A DNA stretch of 64,000 nt from Burkholderiales bacterium (GCA_016223165.1 JACRPO010000005.1:248001-312000), one strand, 5' to 3'. Counted from the first letter of the stretch, positions 1 through 8,750 are shown. Made by a program: numbers and translations. The notes: generated by a model from the letters alone, not told the origin.

Positions 1-752
1 GCGATGGCGGCCATCAGCGACTCGACGAAGAGGCCCTGCGCGGCCGGCATGTCGGCGATGCGCGGCAGCGCTTGCGTGATGGCGTAGTTCGACAGCGGCG
101 CGTTGCCGGCGATCTTCCCGGCCAGCGCCAGCGCCTTGGCCATGCCCTGGCCGTCGGCGACGCGGTAGTTGCTGATGCCCATCGCCTGGCCCTCGTCGGC
201 GTCGAAGACGCGGCCGGTGAGCATCATGTCGGTCATGCGCGCCGCGCCGAGCAGGCGCGAGATGCGCACCGAGCCGCCGCCGCCGACGAAGATGCCGCGC
301 GTGCCTTCGGGCAGGCCGTAGAAGACGCTGTCCTCGGCGACGCGCAGGTGCGCGCTGCTCGCGAGCTCGAGGCCGCCGCCGACGACGGCGCCGTGCAGCA
401 CGGCGATCACCGGCACGGGGCCGAACTGGATCTGGTCGAAGCAGGCGTGCCACATGCGCGAGTGCAGGATGGCGTCGGCCGTGCTGCGCTCGAGCACCTC
501 GGAGAGGTCGAGGCCGGCACAGAAGTGGTCGCCTTCGCCGCTCACGATGGCGACCCGGATCTGCTTGGGCAGGTTGACGAAGACCGTCTGCACCTGCGCC
601 AGCAGCTCGTCGCTGATGGAGTTGCGCTTGGCCGGGCGGTTGAGGCGCACATGCAGCACCGGGCCCGCGGCCTCCAGGCGCAGCAGCGGCAGCTGTGCGA
701 GCGGCCCGGGCGGCGGCACGAGCGGTTGCAGGACGAGGGCGGTGGCAGGCAT
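1..752 (-). CDS. Enoyl-CoA hydratase/isomerase (crotonase) family protein, C-terminus beyond window
   Basis: The frame is open from an ATG at 752 leftward off the window, giving about 250 residues of a crotonase fold. Visible motifs are an N-terminal NRPAKRNS segment, the oxyanion-hole region DHFCAGLDL near residue 80, GGGLEL near 125-130 and YGLPEG near 146-150. The last two carry both glutamates expected of a true hydratase. The family adds water across, or isomerises, enoyl-CoA thioesters in the cytoplasm. The gene lies 39 bp downstream of the feruloyl-CoA-synthase-like gene on the same strand, so the pair could convert a CoA-activated aromatic or acyl acid together. Substrate is unknown; a hydratase-lyase acting on hydroxycinnamoyl-CoA is possible but the sequence does not prove it. 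Confidence 0.85.
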   Translation of the reverse strand, partial: MPATALVLQPLVPPPGPLAQLPLLRLEAAGPVLHVRLNRPAKRNSISDELLAQVQTVFVNLPKQIRVAIVSGEGDHFCAGLDLSEVLERSTADAILHSRMWHACFDQIQFGPVPVIAVLHGAVVGGGLELASSAHLRVAEDSVFYGLPEGTRGIFVGGGGSVRISRLLGAARMTDMMLTGRVFDADEGQAMGISNYRVADGQGMAKALALAGKIAGNAPLSNYAITQALPRIADMPAAQGLFVESLMAAI

Positions 753-791
753 GGCGGGCGGTTCCTGTGTCGATGCGGCAGGCGAAAGCGA

Positions 792-2651
792 TCAGGCGGT
801 GATCACGCGCGCGTCGACCGGCTTGGCATACAGCGCCTCGACTTCGGCGGCGCGGCACTGCAGCGTCAGGCGCTGGTTGATGTAGCCCTTGTCGGTGATC
901 TCGCCGCGAGCCATGCTAGGCGCATCGGGCAGCGGCAGGACGCGGGCGGGGGTATGAGAGGAGCCCCCGCCCTCGGCCTTGATGCGGCGCAGGACCGCCT
1001 GGATCTGCGCGCGCAGTTCCTCGGCGGGCAGCTTGCGCGCGACCTCGGTGAGGAAGAGCAGGGCGCCCAGCTCGTTGCGGTCGTGCCCGGTGATGACTGC
1101 GTCCTGCACCAGCGGTGCGAGGGCGGTCACGAGGTGCAGCCGCAGCGTGCCCACCGAGACCCAGGTGCCGCTGGTGAGCTTGAAGTCCTCGGCGACGCGG
1201 CCGTTGAAGACGATGCCGCTCGCGGGGTCGGCCTCGTCCTGCAGATAGCCCGCGTCGCCGATGCGATAGAAGCCCTCGTCGTCGAAGGCCTCCTTCGTGG
1301 CCGCCTCGTTGCCGCGGTAGCCGGGGAAGATGTGCGGGCCGCGCAGCCGCATCTCGAGCTTGCCGGCGTTGGGGACGAACTTGATCTCGCAGCCCGGCAT
1401 CGGCAGGCCGATGATGCCGGCGCGGTCGAGCTTCCAGTGCGCGAAGGTGTTGGCCGGCGCCGTCTCGGTGCTGCCCCAGCTCGTGGTGAACCACACCGGG
1501 TCGGTGTGCACGTCGCGCACCTTGGCCGCCACCGCCTCCAGCCGCTGCCAGGTGGCCTGCGGCATGCCGGCACCGGCGTAGAAGACCATGCGCAACTTGC
1601 CGAAGAAGCGGCGCGCGAGCTCGAGGTCGGCCTCGAGCGCCGGCAGCATCATGTCGTAGCCCTTGGGCACGTTGAAGTGCAGCGTCGGCTGCACGTCGCG
1701 CAGGTGCGCGAGGGTCTTGTCGATGAGCCCGGGCAGCGGGCGGCCGTCGTCGATGTACATCGTGCCGCCGGTGCGCAGCACCATGAAGGTGTTGTGATTG
1801 CCGCCGAAGGTGTGGCTCCACGGCAGCCAGTCGAGCAGCACGGGCTTCTCGCGCTCGAGGAAGCGCAGGGTCTGCGCGATCATCTGCTGGTTGGCCGTCA
1901 GCATGCGCTGCGTGTTGATGACCACCTTCGGGTGGCCGGTCGAGCCCGAGGTCAGCAGGTACTTGGCGTGCGTGTCGGGGCGCACGTCGGCGAAGGCGGC
2001 GGCTACCGCCGGCGTCTCGCGCGTGCCGAGCAGGGTGGCGAAGGGCAGGGCGCCGGGCACTGCATCGGCGCCGTGCGAGAAGACGGCCCGCGCCGCGACC
2101 GGCGCCTTGGCCAGCACCGGCGCATAGGTGGCGGCGTCTTGCGCGTAGACGAGCGCCGGGTCGAGCGTGGCGAGGATGCCGTGGATGCGCGTGAAGTCGC
2201 CTTGCGCCAGGCGGCTGTAGCCGCTCGTCACCGGGCAGATGGCGCGGCCGACGTGCATGCAGGCGAGCTCGAGCACGAGGTGGTCGAGCGAGTTGTCGGA
2301 GAGCACGACGACCGGCTTGCCGGCTGGCAGCTCGAGGTCGAGCAGGGCTTGCGCGACGGCGCCGACGCGCTGGCGCAGCGCCTGCCAGGTGAGGCGGATC
2401 CAGGTGTCGCCGGCATGGCCACCGGAGGATGCGGACGACGACGAGGATGCGGGCGCCGGCTCGGCGAAGGCCAGCGCCTGCGGCGTCGTTTCGGCCCAAT
2501 GCTCGAGCCACTCGCCGACGCAGCGCGCGTGCGGCTGCAGCGGCTCGGGCGAGTGCAGCACGAAGGCACCGCCGTCGAGGTTGCGCCGCACCGCCCGGCG
2601 CGGCGCCAGTTGCGCCGGGTCGTCGAAGAAGCTCAGCGGTGGTTGGGCCAT
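792..2651 (-). CDS. fcs: Feruloyl-CoA synthase-like AMP-binding acyl-CoA ligase
   Basis: This 619-residue adenylate-forming enzyme activates a carboxylic acid to its CoA thioester through an acyl-AMP. Motifs in order are [11 protein letters not shown] (ATP loop, near residue 235), [11 protein letters not shown] (near 390) and [10 protein letters not shown] (near 460). A C-terminal region contains [11 protein letters not shown]. Length and sequence feel match ligases annotated as feruloyl-CoA synthase in beta-proteobacteria, but substrate is inferred. I chose the ATG at 2651 because GGAG lies 6 nt upstream; in-frame ATGs at 2663 and 2720 lack this. It is followed by a crotonase gene and is divergent from a TetR regulator, which probably controls it through the palindromes at 2714 and 2787. 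Confidence 0.8.
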   Translation of the reverse strand: MAQPPLSFFDDPAQLAPRRAVRRNLDGGAFVLHSPEPLQPHARCVGEWLEHWAETTPQALAFAEPAPASSSSSASSGGHAGDTWIRLTWQALRQRVGAVAQALLDLELPAGKPVVVLSDNSLDHLVLELACMHVGRAICPVTSGYSRLAQGDFTRIHGILATLDPALVYAQDAATYAPVLAKAPVAARAVFSHGADAVPGALPFATLLGTRETPAVAAAFADVRPDTHAKYLLTSGSTGHPKVVINTQRMLTANQQMIAQTLRFLEREKPVLLDWLPWSHTFGGNHNTFMVLRTGGTMYIDDGRPLPGLIDKTLAHLRDVQPTLHFNVPKGYDMMLPALEADLELARRFFGKLRMVFYAGAGMPQATWQRLEAVAAKVRDVHTDPVWFTTSWGSTETAPANTFAHWKLDRAGIIGLPMPGCEIKFVPNAGKLEMRLRGPHIFPGYRGNEAATKEAFDDEGFYRIGDAGYLQDEADPASGIVFNGRVAEDFKLTSGTWVSVGTLRLHLVTALAPLVQDAVITGHDRNELGALLFLTEVARKLPAEELRAQIQAVLRRIKAEGGGSSHTPARVLPLPDAPSMARGEITDKGYINQRLTLQCRAAEVEALYAKPVDARVITA

Positions 2652-2713
2652 GCGTGTCTCCATGCGCACCCGGCTCGATGCCGGGTTCGCGGCCGGGCTG
2701 GGGTTCGGACTTC

Positions 2714-2729
2714 CATACACATCTGTATG
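2714..2729. promoter_or_regulatory. Palindromic operator candidate 1 (TetR type)
   Basis: The sequence CATACACATCTGTATG is a perfect 6-bp inverted repeat with a 4-bp spacer. It lies about 63 bp upstream of the ligase start, in the ligase/TetR divergent intergenic region. Its core ATACA-N4-TGTAT is shared with the second palindrome at 2787-2808. Two copies of one core beside a TetR gene suggest autoregulation plus control of the ligase operon; this is inference. Confidence 0.65.
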
Positions 2730-2786
2730 TGTTTGGTGGCGATGCTAGGCACCCGGAGCTTCCGTCGCATCCGGGTTTTCCCGGGC

Positions 2787-2808
2787 CGCCATACAGACCT
2801 GTATGGCG
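2787..2808. promoter_or_regulatory. Palindromic operator candidate 2 (TetR type)
   Basis: This 22-bp site has perfect 10-bp arms around a 2-bp centre; its core is GCCATACAGACCTGTATGGC. It shares ATACA-N4-TGTAT with the site at 2714. The two centres are 76 bp apart, and this one lies 44 bp upstream of the TetR start. It is the stronger dyad of the two. Confidence 0.68.
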
Positions 2809-2851
2809 CATCCTCGTGGCCCGAAGCCTGTGCGGCGCCCTTGCTCAGACG

Positions 2852-3496
2852 ATGTCCACCCTGCCTGTCCGCAGCCTGCCTCGAAAGCCACGCCGCCGCG
2901 TGGCGCCCGCCGCCGAGCCGGCGCGCGCGCCGCTGACGCCGGAGACCTGGATCGAAGCGGCCACCGAAGTGCTGGTCGACCAGGGCATCGACCACGTGCG
3001 CGTCGACGTGCTGGCGACGCAGCTGGGTGTGACGCGCGGCAGCTTCTACTGGCATTTCCGCGACCGCGAGGACCTGCTGCGGCGCGTGCTGCAGGCCTGG
3101 CGCGACCACGCGACCGTGGCGCTGACGCGGCGGCTGGAGAACGCGCAGCCCGACGCGCGCGAGCAGCTGCACGATGCCACCTCGTTGCCGCTGCGCGGCC
3201 GCGCAGCGGCGAAGGCGGCGCGCATCGAGCTGGCCATCCGTGCCTGGGCACGGCGCGACGAGATGGCGCGCGAGGCCGTCGATGAGGCCGACGCGGCGCG
3301 CCTGGCCCACCACGAGCGCATCTTCACGACGCTCGGCTTCCCGCCTGACGAGGCACGTGGCCGGGCCTTCCTGACCTATGGCTACGAGGTCGCCGAGTCG
3401 CTGCTGCACCGCCAGGGCAGCGCCGCCGAGCGCGAGGAGCGACGCCGGTTCGTCGAGCGCTTCATGCAACGGCCCTTGCGCGCTGACGCCGGCTGA
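2852..3496 (+). CDS. TetR/AcrR family transcriptional regulator
   Basis: The 214-residue protein has a classic TetR N-terminal helix-turn-helix: TWIEAATEVLVDQGIDHVRV, then LATQLGVTRGSFYWHFRDRE (about residues 30-75). A helical ligand-binding C-terminal domain follows. The basic N-terminal tail (PRKPRRR) is ordinary for the family. The ATG at 2852 gives a normal length; the reading frame stays open further upstream, but that would run through the divergent promoter region. It probably represses the divergent ligase-crotonase pair and itself through the two palindromes in the 200-bp gap, with an aromatic acid or its CoA ester as a plausible inducer. The hairpin element at 3497 starts at its stop codon. 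Confidence 0.9.
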   Translation: MSTLPVRSLPRKPRRRVAPAAEPARAPLTPETWIEAATEVLVDQGIDHVRVDVLATQLGVTRGSFYWHFRDREDLLRRVLQAWRDHATVALTRRLENAQPDAREQLHDATSLPLRGRAAAKAARIELAIRAWARRDEMAREAVDEADAARLAHHERIFTTLGFPPDEARGRAFLTYGYEVAESLLHRQGSAAEREERRRFVERFMQRPLRADAG

Positions 3497-3655
3497 GAGC
3501 GTGTGAACCATTCCGGCACACCCGCTCGTGCGGCCCAAACGGCCCCACTCTTCGCTGCAAATGCTCGCCATAGCCCGGGCTATGGCTGCGCTTTGCGCCT
3601 CGATTGGGACCGTTTGGACCACCCGCTCGGGCGCGCCGAAATGATTCACAAGCTC
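3497..3655. repeat. Long imperfect hairpin element, copy A
   Basis: About 159 bp form one long inverted repeat. The left arm begins GAGCGTGTGAACCATTCCGG and the right arm ends AAATGATTCACAAGCTC. Further in, CCAAACGG (left) pairs with CCGTTTGG (right). Arms of about 65 bp match at most positions, and the tip holds a perfect 20-bp palindrome at 3567-3586. The same architecture recurs at 44299-44454, with an identical 23-nt block (here 3582-3604) but different, still complementary, middle stems. The element starts directly at the TGA of the TetR gene and precedes the caspase-like gene. It carries no gene. It may be a MITE-like or palindromic extragenic element, or a structured RNA. Confidence 0.8.
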
Positions 3656-3699
3656 GGATGCCGGATGATGTGGGCCAGTGCGGGTTGAGCGGGGGCTCG

Positions 3700-5268
3700 A
3701 TGCAGTCGTTCGAGTTCGTGCTGTCGCGCCGGGGCATGCTCTCGGCCTCGCTGGCCGGCCTGGCGCCATCGGTCCTGGCGCAAGCCTCGAGCGGTGGCGC
3801 CGCGGTGCCGCGAGTCGCCTTGGTCGTCGGCAATGGCAGCTATCCGCAGGCGCCGCTGCGCAACGCGGTCAGCGACGCGCAATCGGTGGCGCGCGTGCTG
3901 GCCGAGCAGGGCTTTGCGGTGACGACCCTCGCCGACGCCCGGCGCGCCGAGCTGGAAGCGGCCATCGCCCGCACCGGTGAATCGCTGCGCGGGCGGAACG
4001 GCGTCGGCCTGCTGTACTTCGCCGGGCACGGGTTGCAGCTCGATTGGCGCAACTACATCCTGCCGGTGGATGCCCGCATCGAGAAGGCCGATGACGTGCC
4101 CACGCAATGCATCGACGTGCAACAGGTGCTGGCGGCCTTCAAGGCGGCATCGACGCGCATGAATATCGTCGTGCTCGACGCCTGCCGCGACAACCCGTTC
4201 GCCGAGCGCGCGAGCGGCCGCGGGCTGGCGCAGATGGACGCGCCGGCCGGCACCTTCCTCGCCTATGCCACGGCGCCGGGCAACGTCGCCGAGGACGGAA
4301 CCGCTACGTCCGGCAACGGGCCCTATGCGCTGCATCTCGTGCAGGAACTGAAGCGGCCCGATGCGCGCATCGAGGATGTCTTCAAGCGCGTGCGCTTCGC
4401 GGTGCGGCGGCTGACGCAGGGCAGGCAGGTGCCGTGGGAGAGCACGAGCCTGGACGAGGACTTCAGCTTCGGCCGCGGCATCGTCGAGCCGGTGAGCGCC
4501 ACCGCGCCCGGGCGCGATGAGGCTTTCGCGAGCGAGCTGGCAGCGTGGCAATCCGTGCTCGCCTCCGGCACTGCCGCGGACATCTACGGCTATCTCGCGC
4601 GCTACCCGAACGGGCTCTTCGCCGAACTGGCGCGGCTGCGGCTGGACCAGCTCGAGCGCCCGGCGGTGCGGCCGCTGCCGGCACCGGGCGGTGCGGCAGC
4701 GATCGACATCGCGGCGCGGCGCTACGAGATGGGCGACGTCATCGAGTGGGAGTTCCACGATCGCGTGCGCGGCACGACGCAGCGCATGGCATTCAGGGTC
4801 ACCTCGCTGGACGGCGAGCGCGTGATCTTCAACCGCGGCAGCTGGATCCTCACGCAGAGCAGCGCCACGGTGAAGAACGCGAGCGGCGTGAAGTCGCCGC
4901 CGGTCATCCAGGTCGTGTCCGACATGGCCGTGGGCCGTCGCTGGCGGTCGGCGTTCACCAACACCTTTCAGGGCGTGTCCTACCGCAACTTCTACGACTC
5001 GCGTGTCGTGGCGCTGGAGGATCTGGCGACGCCGATGGGCACGTTGCGCTGCTTTCGCGTCGAGCACCGCGGCGAGTCGACCTATCCGGACGGCCGCGTG
5101 CTGCTGCTCGCGCGCACCGATTGGGTGGATGCACAGCGCGCACGGGTCATGCGCTCGGATCACGAATACCGCTGGAGCCATCCGCAAACGGGCGCGCCCA
5201 CGGCCATGCAGTCGAGCGGCTCGTCGCGCGTGCTGCGGGAAGACCCGCTCCCGCCCCGGCCGCGATAA
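3700..5268 (+). CDS. Caspase-like (peptidase C14) protein with Tat-type signal
   Basis: The 522-residue protein opens with a twin-arginine signal (LSRRGMLSASLAG, cleavage probably near VLAQA), so the mature protein should be periplasmic. Residues about 35-265 are a caspase/metacaspase p20-like domain: VALVVGNGSY, the catalytic His110 in YFAGHG and Cys162 in VLDACRDNPF. Both catalytic residues are intact. Residues about 265-345 form a linker containing an AWQSVLASGTAADIYGYLAR segment common after such domains. Residues about 350-522 are an unrecognised, probably beta-rich domain. The ATG at 3700 is preferred because the upstream extension to 3604 is translated hairpin sequence. It may cleave after basic residues in stress or envelope processes; substrate unknown. 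tRNA-Leu starts 9 bp downstream. Confidence 0.85.
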   Translation: MQSFEFVLSRRGMLSASLAGLAPSVLAQASSGGAAVPRVALVVGNGSYPQAPLRNAVSDAQSVARVLAEQGFAVTTLADARRAELEAAIARTGESLRGRNGVGLLYFAGHGLQLDWRNYILPVDARIEKADDVPTQCIDVQQVLAAFKAASTRMNIVVLDACRDNPFAERASGRGLAQMDAPAGTFLAYATAPGNVAEDGTATSGNGPYALHLVQELKRPDARIEDVFKRVRFAVRRLTQGRQVPWESTSLDEDFSFGRGIVEPVSATAPGRDEAFASELAAWQSVLASGTAADIYGYLARYPNGLFAELARLRLDQLERPAVRPLPAPGGAAAIDIAARRYEMGDVIEWEFHDRVRGTTQRMAFRVTSLDGERVIFNRGSWILTQSSATVKNASGVKSPPVIQVVSDMAVGRRWRSAFTNTFQGVSYRNFYDSRVVALEDLATPMGTLRCFRVEHRGESTYPDGRVLLLARTDWVDAQRARVMRSDHEYRWSHPQTGAPTAMQSSGSSRVLREDPLPPRPR

Positions 5269-5277
5269 TCTCCGCCG

Positions 5278-5366
5278 GCCCGGGTGGCGAAACCGGTAGA
5301 CGCAGCGGACTTAAAATCCGCGGCCTTTCACGAGGCATACGGGTTCGAGTCCCGTCCTGGGCACCA
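5278..5366 (+). tRNA. tRNA-Leu (UAA)
   Basis: The acceptor stem is GCCCGGG at 5278 pairing with CCTGGGC at 5356-5362 with one G-T wobble. The discriminator is A and CCA is encoded (5364-5366). The anticodon loop within GGACTTAAAATCC gives anticodon TAA, reading UUA/UUG leucine codons. A long variable arm (CGGCCTTTCACGAGGCATAC region) and the T-loop GGTTCGAGTCC are as expected for class II tRNA-Leu. Only 9 bp separate it from the caspase-like gene, so it may be co-transcribed and processed. Confidence 0.95.
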
Positions 5367-5432
5367 CGCGTCACGAGCCTGACCGCATCGGCGCCCACCG
5401 CTGTCGCGATGCGGCGCCCCACCGGAGCCCTC

Positions 5433-6755
5433 ATGCCCCTCTTTGCCCAGGAGTCCCTCAACGAGGGCGTGAAGAAGCGCGAGGTCTTCGGCTGGGCGAT
5501 GTACGACTTCGCCAACAGCGGCTACACGACGGTGGTGCTGACGGCGGTGTTCAGCGCCTACTTCGTCGGCGTGGCTGCCGGCGGGGCCGACTGGGCGACC
5601 TTCGCATGGACGCTGACACTGGCCGTCTCCAACGCCATCGTCATGCTCACGATGCCGGCGATCGGCGCCTACGCCGACCTGCGCGCGGCGAAGAAGCGGC
5701 TGCTTGCGCTGTTCACCGTCGGCTGCGTGCTCAGCACGGGCCTGCTGGCCGGCGTCGGCCAGGGCGACCTGGTGCTGGCGGTGGTGGCGATCGCGGTGTC
5801 GAACGTCTTCTACGCCTACGGCGAGGCGCTCACCGCGGCCTTTCTGCCCGAGTTGGCGCGGCGCGAAGCGCTTGGCCGCGTCTCGGGCTGGGGCTGGAGC
5901 TTCGGCTACTTCGGCGGCATGCTGGCCCTCGGGCTCAGCCTCGGCTACGTGCTGTGGGCGCAGGCGCAGGGGCTGAAGGCGACGCACTTCGTGCCGGTGA
6001 CGATGCTCATCACGGCCGGCATCTACGCCGTGGCCGCGCTCGCCACTTTCGTTCTGCTGCGCGAGCGGGCGTTACCTCAGGCCGGTGCCGCCCAGGAGGG
6101 CCTGGCCGCCTCGCTGCGGCGACTGCGCGAGACCTGGCTGGAGGCGCGCCGCTACCGCGACTTCGCCTGGCTGCTGGCCTGCGCGATGTTCTACCAGGCG
6201 GGCATCGCCGTCGTCATCGCGCTGGCCGCGGTGTACGCCTCCGAGGCGCTCGGGTTCAAGCAGACCGAGACGATGATGCTGATCTTCCTCGTCAACATCG
6301 CTGCCGCGGCCGGTGCCTTCGTCTTCGGCTACGCGCAGGACCGCATCGGCCAGCGGCGGGCGCTCGCCTTCACGCTCGGCGGCTGGGTGGTGATGATCCT
6401 GCTCGCCTGGGCGGCGCAGGGGCCGGGGCTGTTCTGGGTGGCCGCGGTCATCGCCGGCCTGTGCATGGGCAGCAGCCAGTCGGGCGGGCGGGCGCTGGCC
6501 GCGCTCTTCGCGCCACCCGAGCGGCTGGCGGAGTTCTTCGGCCTGTGGACGTTCGCGACGCGGCTGTCGGCGATCCTCGGGCCGCTGACCTACGGGCTCG
6601 TCACCTGGGCCACCGCGGGCAACCACCGGCATGCCATCCTGTCCACGACCTTGTTCTTCGTCGTCGGCTGGATCCTGTTGCGCAAGGTCGACGTGGAGCG
6701 TGGGCGCACCGCAGCCCGGGCACACCTGCCGGCGTCAGCGGCCATGGCAAAATAG
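5433..6755 (+). CDS. MFS transporter, UMF1/Atg22-like
   Basis: The 440-residue integral membrane protein has about 12 hydrophobic segments. It begins with the family-typical KKREVFGWAMYDFANSGYTT, followed by MPAIGAYADLRAAKKR (the loop 2-3 equivalent of the MFS signature). A pair of six-helix halves is joined near residue 210 (LRERALPQ). The UMF1 family is related to fungal Atg22 vacuolar amino-acid effluxers; substrate in bacteria is unknown. GGAG lies 5 nt before the chosen ATG; another ATG 24 nt upstream is possible. The stop codon TAG is inside the 22-bp palindrome at 6750-6771, so any regulator bound there belongs to the next operon. Confidence 0.88.
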   Translation: MPLFAQESLNEGVKKREVFGWAMYDFANSGYTTVVLTAVFSAYFVGVAAGGADWATFAWTLTLAVSNAIVMLTMPAIGAYADLRAAKKRLLALFTVGCVLSTGLLAGVGQGDLVLAVVAIAVSNVFYAYGEALTAAFLPELARREALGRVSGWGWSFGYFGGMLALGLSLGYVLWAQAQGLKATHFVPVTMLITAGIYAVAALATFVLLRERALPQAGAAQEGLAASLRRLRETWLEARRYRDFAWLLACAMFYQAGIAVVIALAAVYASEALGFKQTETMMLIFLVNIAAAAGAFVFGYAQDRIGQRRALAFTLGGWVVMILLAWAAQGPGLFWVAAVIAGLCMGSSQSGGRALAALFAPPERLAEFFGLWTFATRLSAILGPLTYGLVTWATAGNHRHAILSTTLFFVVGWILLRKVDVERGRTAARAHLPASAAMAK

Positions 6756-6771
6756 CACGATCGTTCTATTT
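6750..6771. promoter_or_regulatory. 22-bp near-perfect palindrome, probable TetR-family operator for etfBA
   Basis: The core ATAGcACGATCGTtCTAT is flanked by AA and TT, making an 11+11 dyad with one mismatched pair (lower case). It starts at the stop codon of the MFS gene, 135 bp upstream of etfB. Symmetry, length and the central ACGATCGT resemble operators of TetR-family fatty-acid catabolism regulators in proteobacteria. That link is from memory and unverified. No regulator gene lies next to it, so it would be acted on in trans. Confidence 0.65.
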
Positions 6772-6905
6772 CGTGCTGCGGCAGCGCCCGATGTGCCGGG
6801 CGGGACTGCCGTGACGCCGGCCCCTCCTAGAATCCCGGCCCTTCCGTTAACGTCAATTCGAACCCTGCCCCGAATCCCCAACGAGTCCCTAGAGGAGCCG
6901 ATTCC

Positions 6906-7667
6906 ATGAAGGTGCTGGTGCCCGTGAAGCGGGTGGTCGACTACAACGTCAAGGTGCGCGTCAAGAGCGACGGCACCGGCGTGGACATCGCCAACGTCAA
7001 GATGAGCATGAATCCCTTCGACGAGATCGCCATCGAGGAGGCGGTGCGGTTGAAGGAGAAGGGCGTGGCGACCGAGGTCATCGCGGTCTCCTGCGGCGTC
7101 CTGCAGTGCCAGGAAACGCTGCGCACGGCGATGGCCATCGGCGCCGACCGCGCCATCCTCGTCGAGTGCACCGACGAGCTGCAGCCGCTCGCCGTGGCCA
7201 AGCTGCTGAAGGCGCTGGTCGACAAGGAGCAGCCGGGCCTCGTGATCCTCGGCAAGCAGGCGATCGACGACGACTGCAACCAGACCGGCCAGATGCTGGC
7301 GGCGCTGGCCGGCCTGCCGCAGGCCACTTTCGCGAGCAAGGTCGAGGTCGGTGGATCGGCCGGTGAGGGTCATGTGAGCGTCACGCGCGAGGTCGACGGC
7401 GGCCTCGAGACGGTGAAGCTCAAGCTGCCCGCGGTCGTGACGACCGACCTGCGCCTGAACGAGCCGCGCTACGTGACGCTGCCCAACATCATGAAGGCGA
7501 AGAAGAAGACGCTCGACAACGTCAAGCCGGCCGATCTCGGCGTCGATGTGACGCCGCGCATCAAGACGCTGAAGGTGAGCGAGCCGCCCAAGCGCGGCGC
7601 CGGCGTGAAGGTGCCCGACGTGGCGGCGCTGGTCGACAAGCTCAAGAACGAAGCCAAGGTGATCTGA
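6906..7667 (+). CDS. etfB: Electron transfer flavoprotein, beta subunit
   Basis: EtfB forms the ETF heterodimer with EtfA, carrying electrons from acyl-CoA dehydrogenases to ETF-ubiquinone oxidoreductase. The 253-residue protein starts [20 protein letters not shown] and contains [17 protein letters not shown], then [23 protein letters not shown] near residues 115-137. The latter is the AMP-binding signature region. The basic [13 protein letters not shown] segment near residue 198 is typical of the recognition loop. A strong AGAGGAG lies 6 nt before the ATG. The gene heads an etfB-etfA-acyl-CoA dehydrogenase run, probably controlled by the palindrome at 6750. A 35-bp hairpin separates it from etfA. 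Confidence 0.97.
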   Translation: MKVLVPVKRVVDYNVKVRVKSDGTGVDIANVKMSMNPFDEIAIEEAVRLKEKGVATEVIAVSCGVLQCQETLRTAMAIGADRAILVECTDELQPLAVAKLLKALVDKEQPGLVILGKQAIDDDCNQTGQMLAALAGLPQATFASKVEVGGSAGEGHVSVTREVDGGLETVKLKLPAVVTTDLRLNEPRYVTLPNIMKAKKKTLDNVKPADLGVDVTPRIKTLKVSEPPKRGAGVKVPDVAALVDKLKNEAKVI

Positions 7668-7702
7668 AGTTGGAGTCGGACGCCTTCGGCGCCGCCCCAA
7701 CT
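7668..7702. repeat. Hairpin in the etfB-etfA gap
   Basis: AGTTGG (7668-7673) pairs with CCAACT (7697-7702) around an inner CGCC-TTC-GGCG stem-loop (7681-7691). It starts at the etfB stop codon and precedes etfA by about 58 bp. No T-run follows, so it is more likely an mRNA-stability or relative-expression element than a terminator. Confidence 0.5.
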
Positions 7703-7760
7703 CGTCTCGCTGAACCGGACGCTGGCGCGCCGGTCACCTCGCCGCAATCGGAGAATCTCT

Positions 7761-8693
7761 GTGACTGCACTGGTTATCGCTGAACACGATCACGGCACTC
7801 TGAAGGGTGCCACTTACAACACCGTCACCGCGGCGCTGCAGTGCGGCGGCGACGTGCATGTGCTGGTGGCCGGCCAGAACGCCGGCGGCGCCGCGCAAGC
7901 CGCGGCCAAGATCCCCGGCGTGGCCAAGGTGCTGCATGCCGACGGCGCCAGCCTCGCCGAGCAGCTGGCCGAGAACGTCGGCGCCCAGGTGCTTTCGATC
8001 GCCAAGGGCTACTCGCACCTGCTCTTCCCCGCCACCGCGCACGGCAAGAACGTCGCGCCGCGCGTGGCCGCCTTGCTCGACGTGGCGCAGATCAGCGATG
8101 CCACGAAGGTGATCAGCGCCGACACCTTCGAGCGCCCCATCTACGCCGGCAATGCCATCGCCACCGTGCAGAGCGCCGACGCCATCAAGGTGATCACGGT
8201 GCGCACGACCGGCTTCGACGCGGCCGCTGCCGCCGGCGGCAGCGCCGCGGTGGAGACGCTGGCGGCGGTCACCGACTCGGGCCTGTCGAGCTTCGTCGGC
8301 GCCGAGATCGCCAAGCTCGACCGCCCCGAGCTGACGGCGGCAAAGATCATCGTCAGCGGCGGCCGTGCGCTCGGCAGCAGCGACAAGTTCACCGAGGTGC
8401 TCACGCCGCTCGCCGACAAGCTCGGCGCCGCGCTCGGTGCCAGCCGCGCCGCAGTGGACGCGGGTTATGCGCCCAACGACTGGCAGGTCGGGCAGACGGG
8501 CAAGATCGTCGCGCCGCAGCTGTACATCGCCTGCGGCATCAGCGGCGCCATCCAGCACCTGGCGGGCATGAAGGACAGCAAGGTCATCGTCGCCATCAAC
8601 AAGGACCCGGAGGCGCCGATCTTCAGCATCGCCGACTACGGGCTGGAGGCGGACCTCTTCACCGCCGTGCCCGAACTGGTCGGCAAGCTCTGA
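7761..8693 (+). CDS. etfA: Electron transfer flavoprotein, alpha subunit
   Basis: EtfA binds the FAD of the ETF dimer. The 310-residue protein starts at GTG 7761 (GGAG 7 nt upstream) with [20 protein letters not shown]. Its C-terminal FAD domain includes [13 protein letters not shown] (near residue 200), [20 protein letters not shown] and [12 protein letters not shown] (near 258). These are the canonical FAD-contact segments. It sits between etfB and an acyl-CoA dehydrogenase that would donate electrons to it. Length is normal and no defects are visible. Confidence 0.97.
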   Translation: MTALVIAEHDHGTLKGATYNTVTAALQCGGDVHVLVAGQNAGGAAQAAAKIPGVAKVLHADGASLAEQLAENVGAQVLSIAKGYSHLLFPATAHGKNVAPRVAALLDVAQISDATKVISADTFERPIYAGNAIATVQSADAIKVITVRTTGFDAAAAAGGSAAVETLAAVTDSGLSSFVGAEIAKLDRPELTAAKIIVSGGRALGSSDKFTEVLTPLADKLGAALGASRAAVDAGYAPNDWQVGQTGKIVAPQLYIACGISGAIQHLAGMKDSKVIVAINKDPEAPIFSIADYGLEADLFTAVPELVGKL

Positions 8694-8750
8694 CGCCCAC
8701 TCCCGCACGCTGAGCCAGAGGCCTCACCTCCGGGCGCACCCTCACCCCAA

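Noticed and set aside
2429..2851. N-terminal extension of the TetR gene
   Set aside because: It would cover the divergent ligase start and both palindromes; length and HTH position fit the start at 2852.
72..2936. A 954-codon plus-strand open frame
   Set aside because: It is antisense to the crotonase and ligase genes, both with clear catalytic motifs.
5278..5366. tRNA-Leu as an integration attachment site
   Set aside because: No direct repeat of the tRNA 3' end and no integrase were seen nearby.
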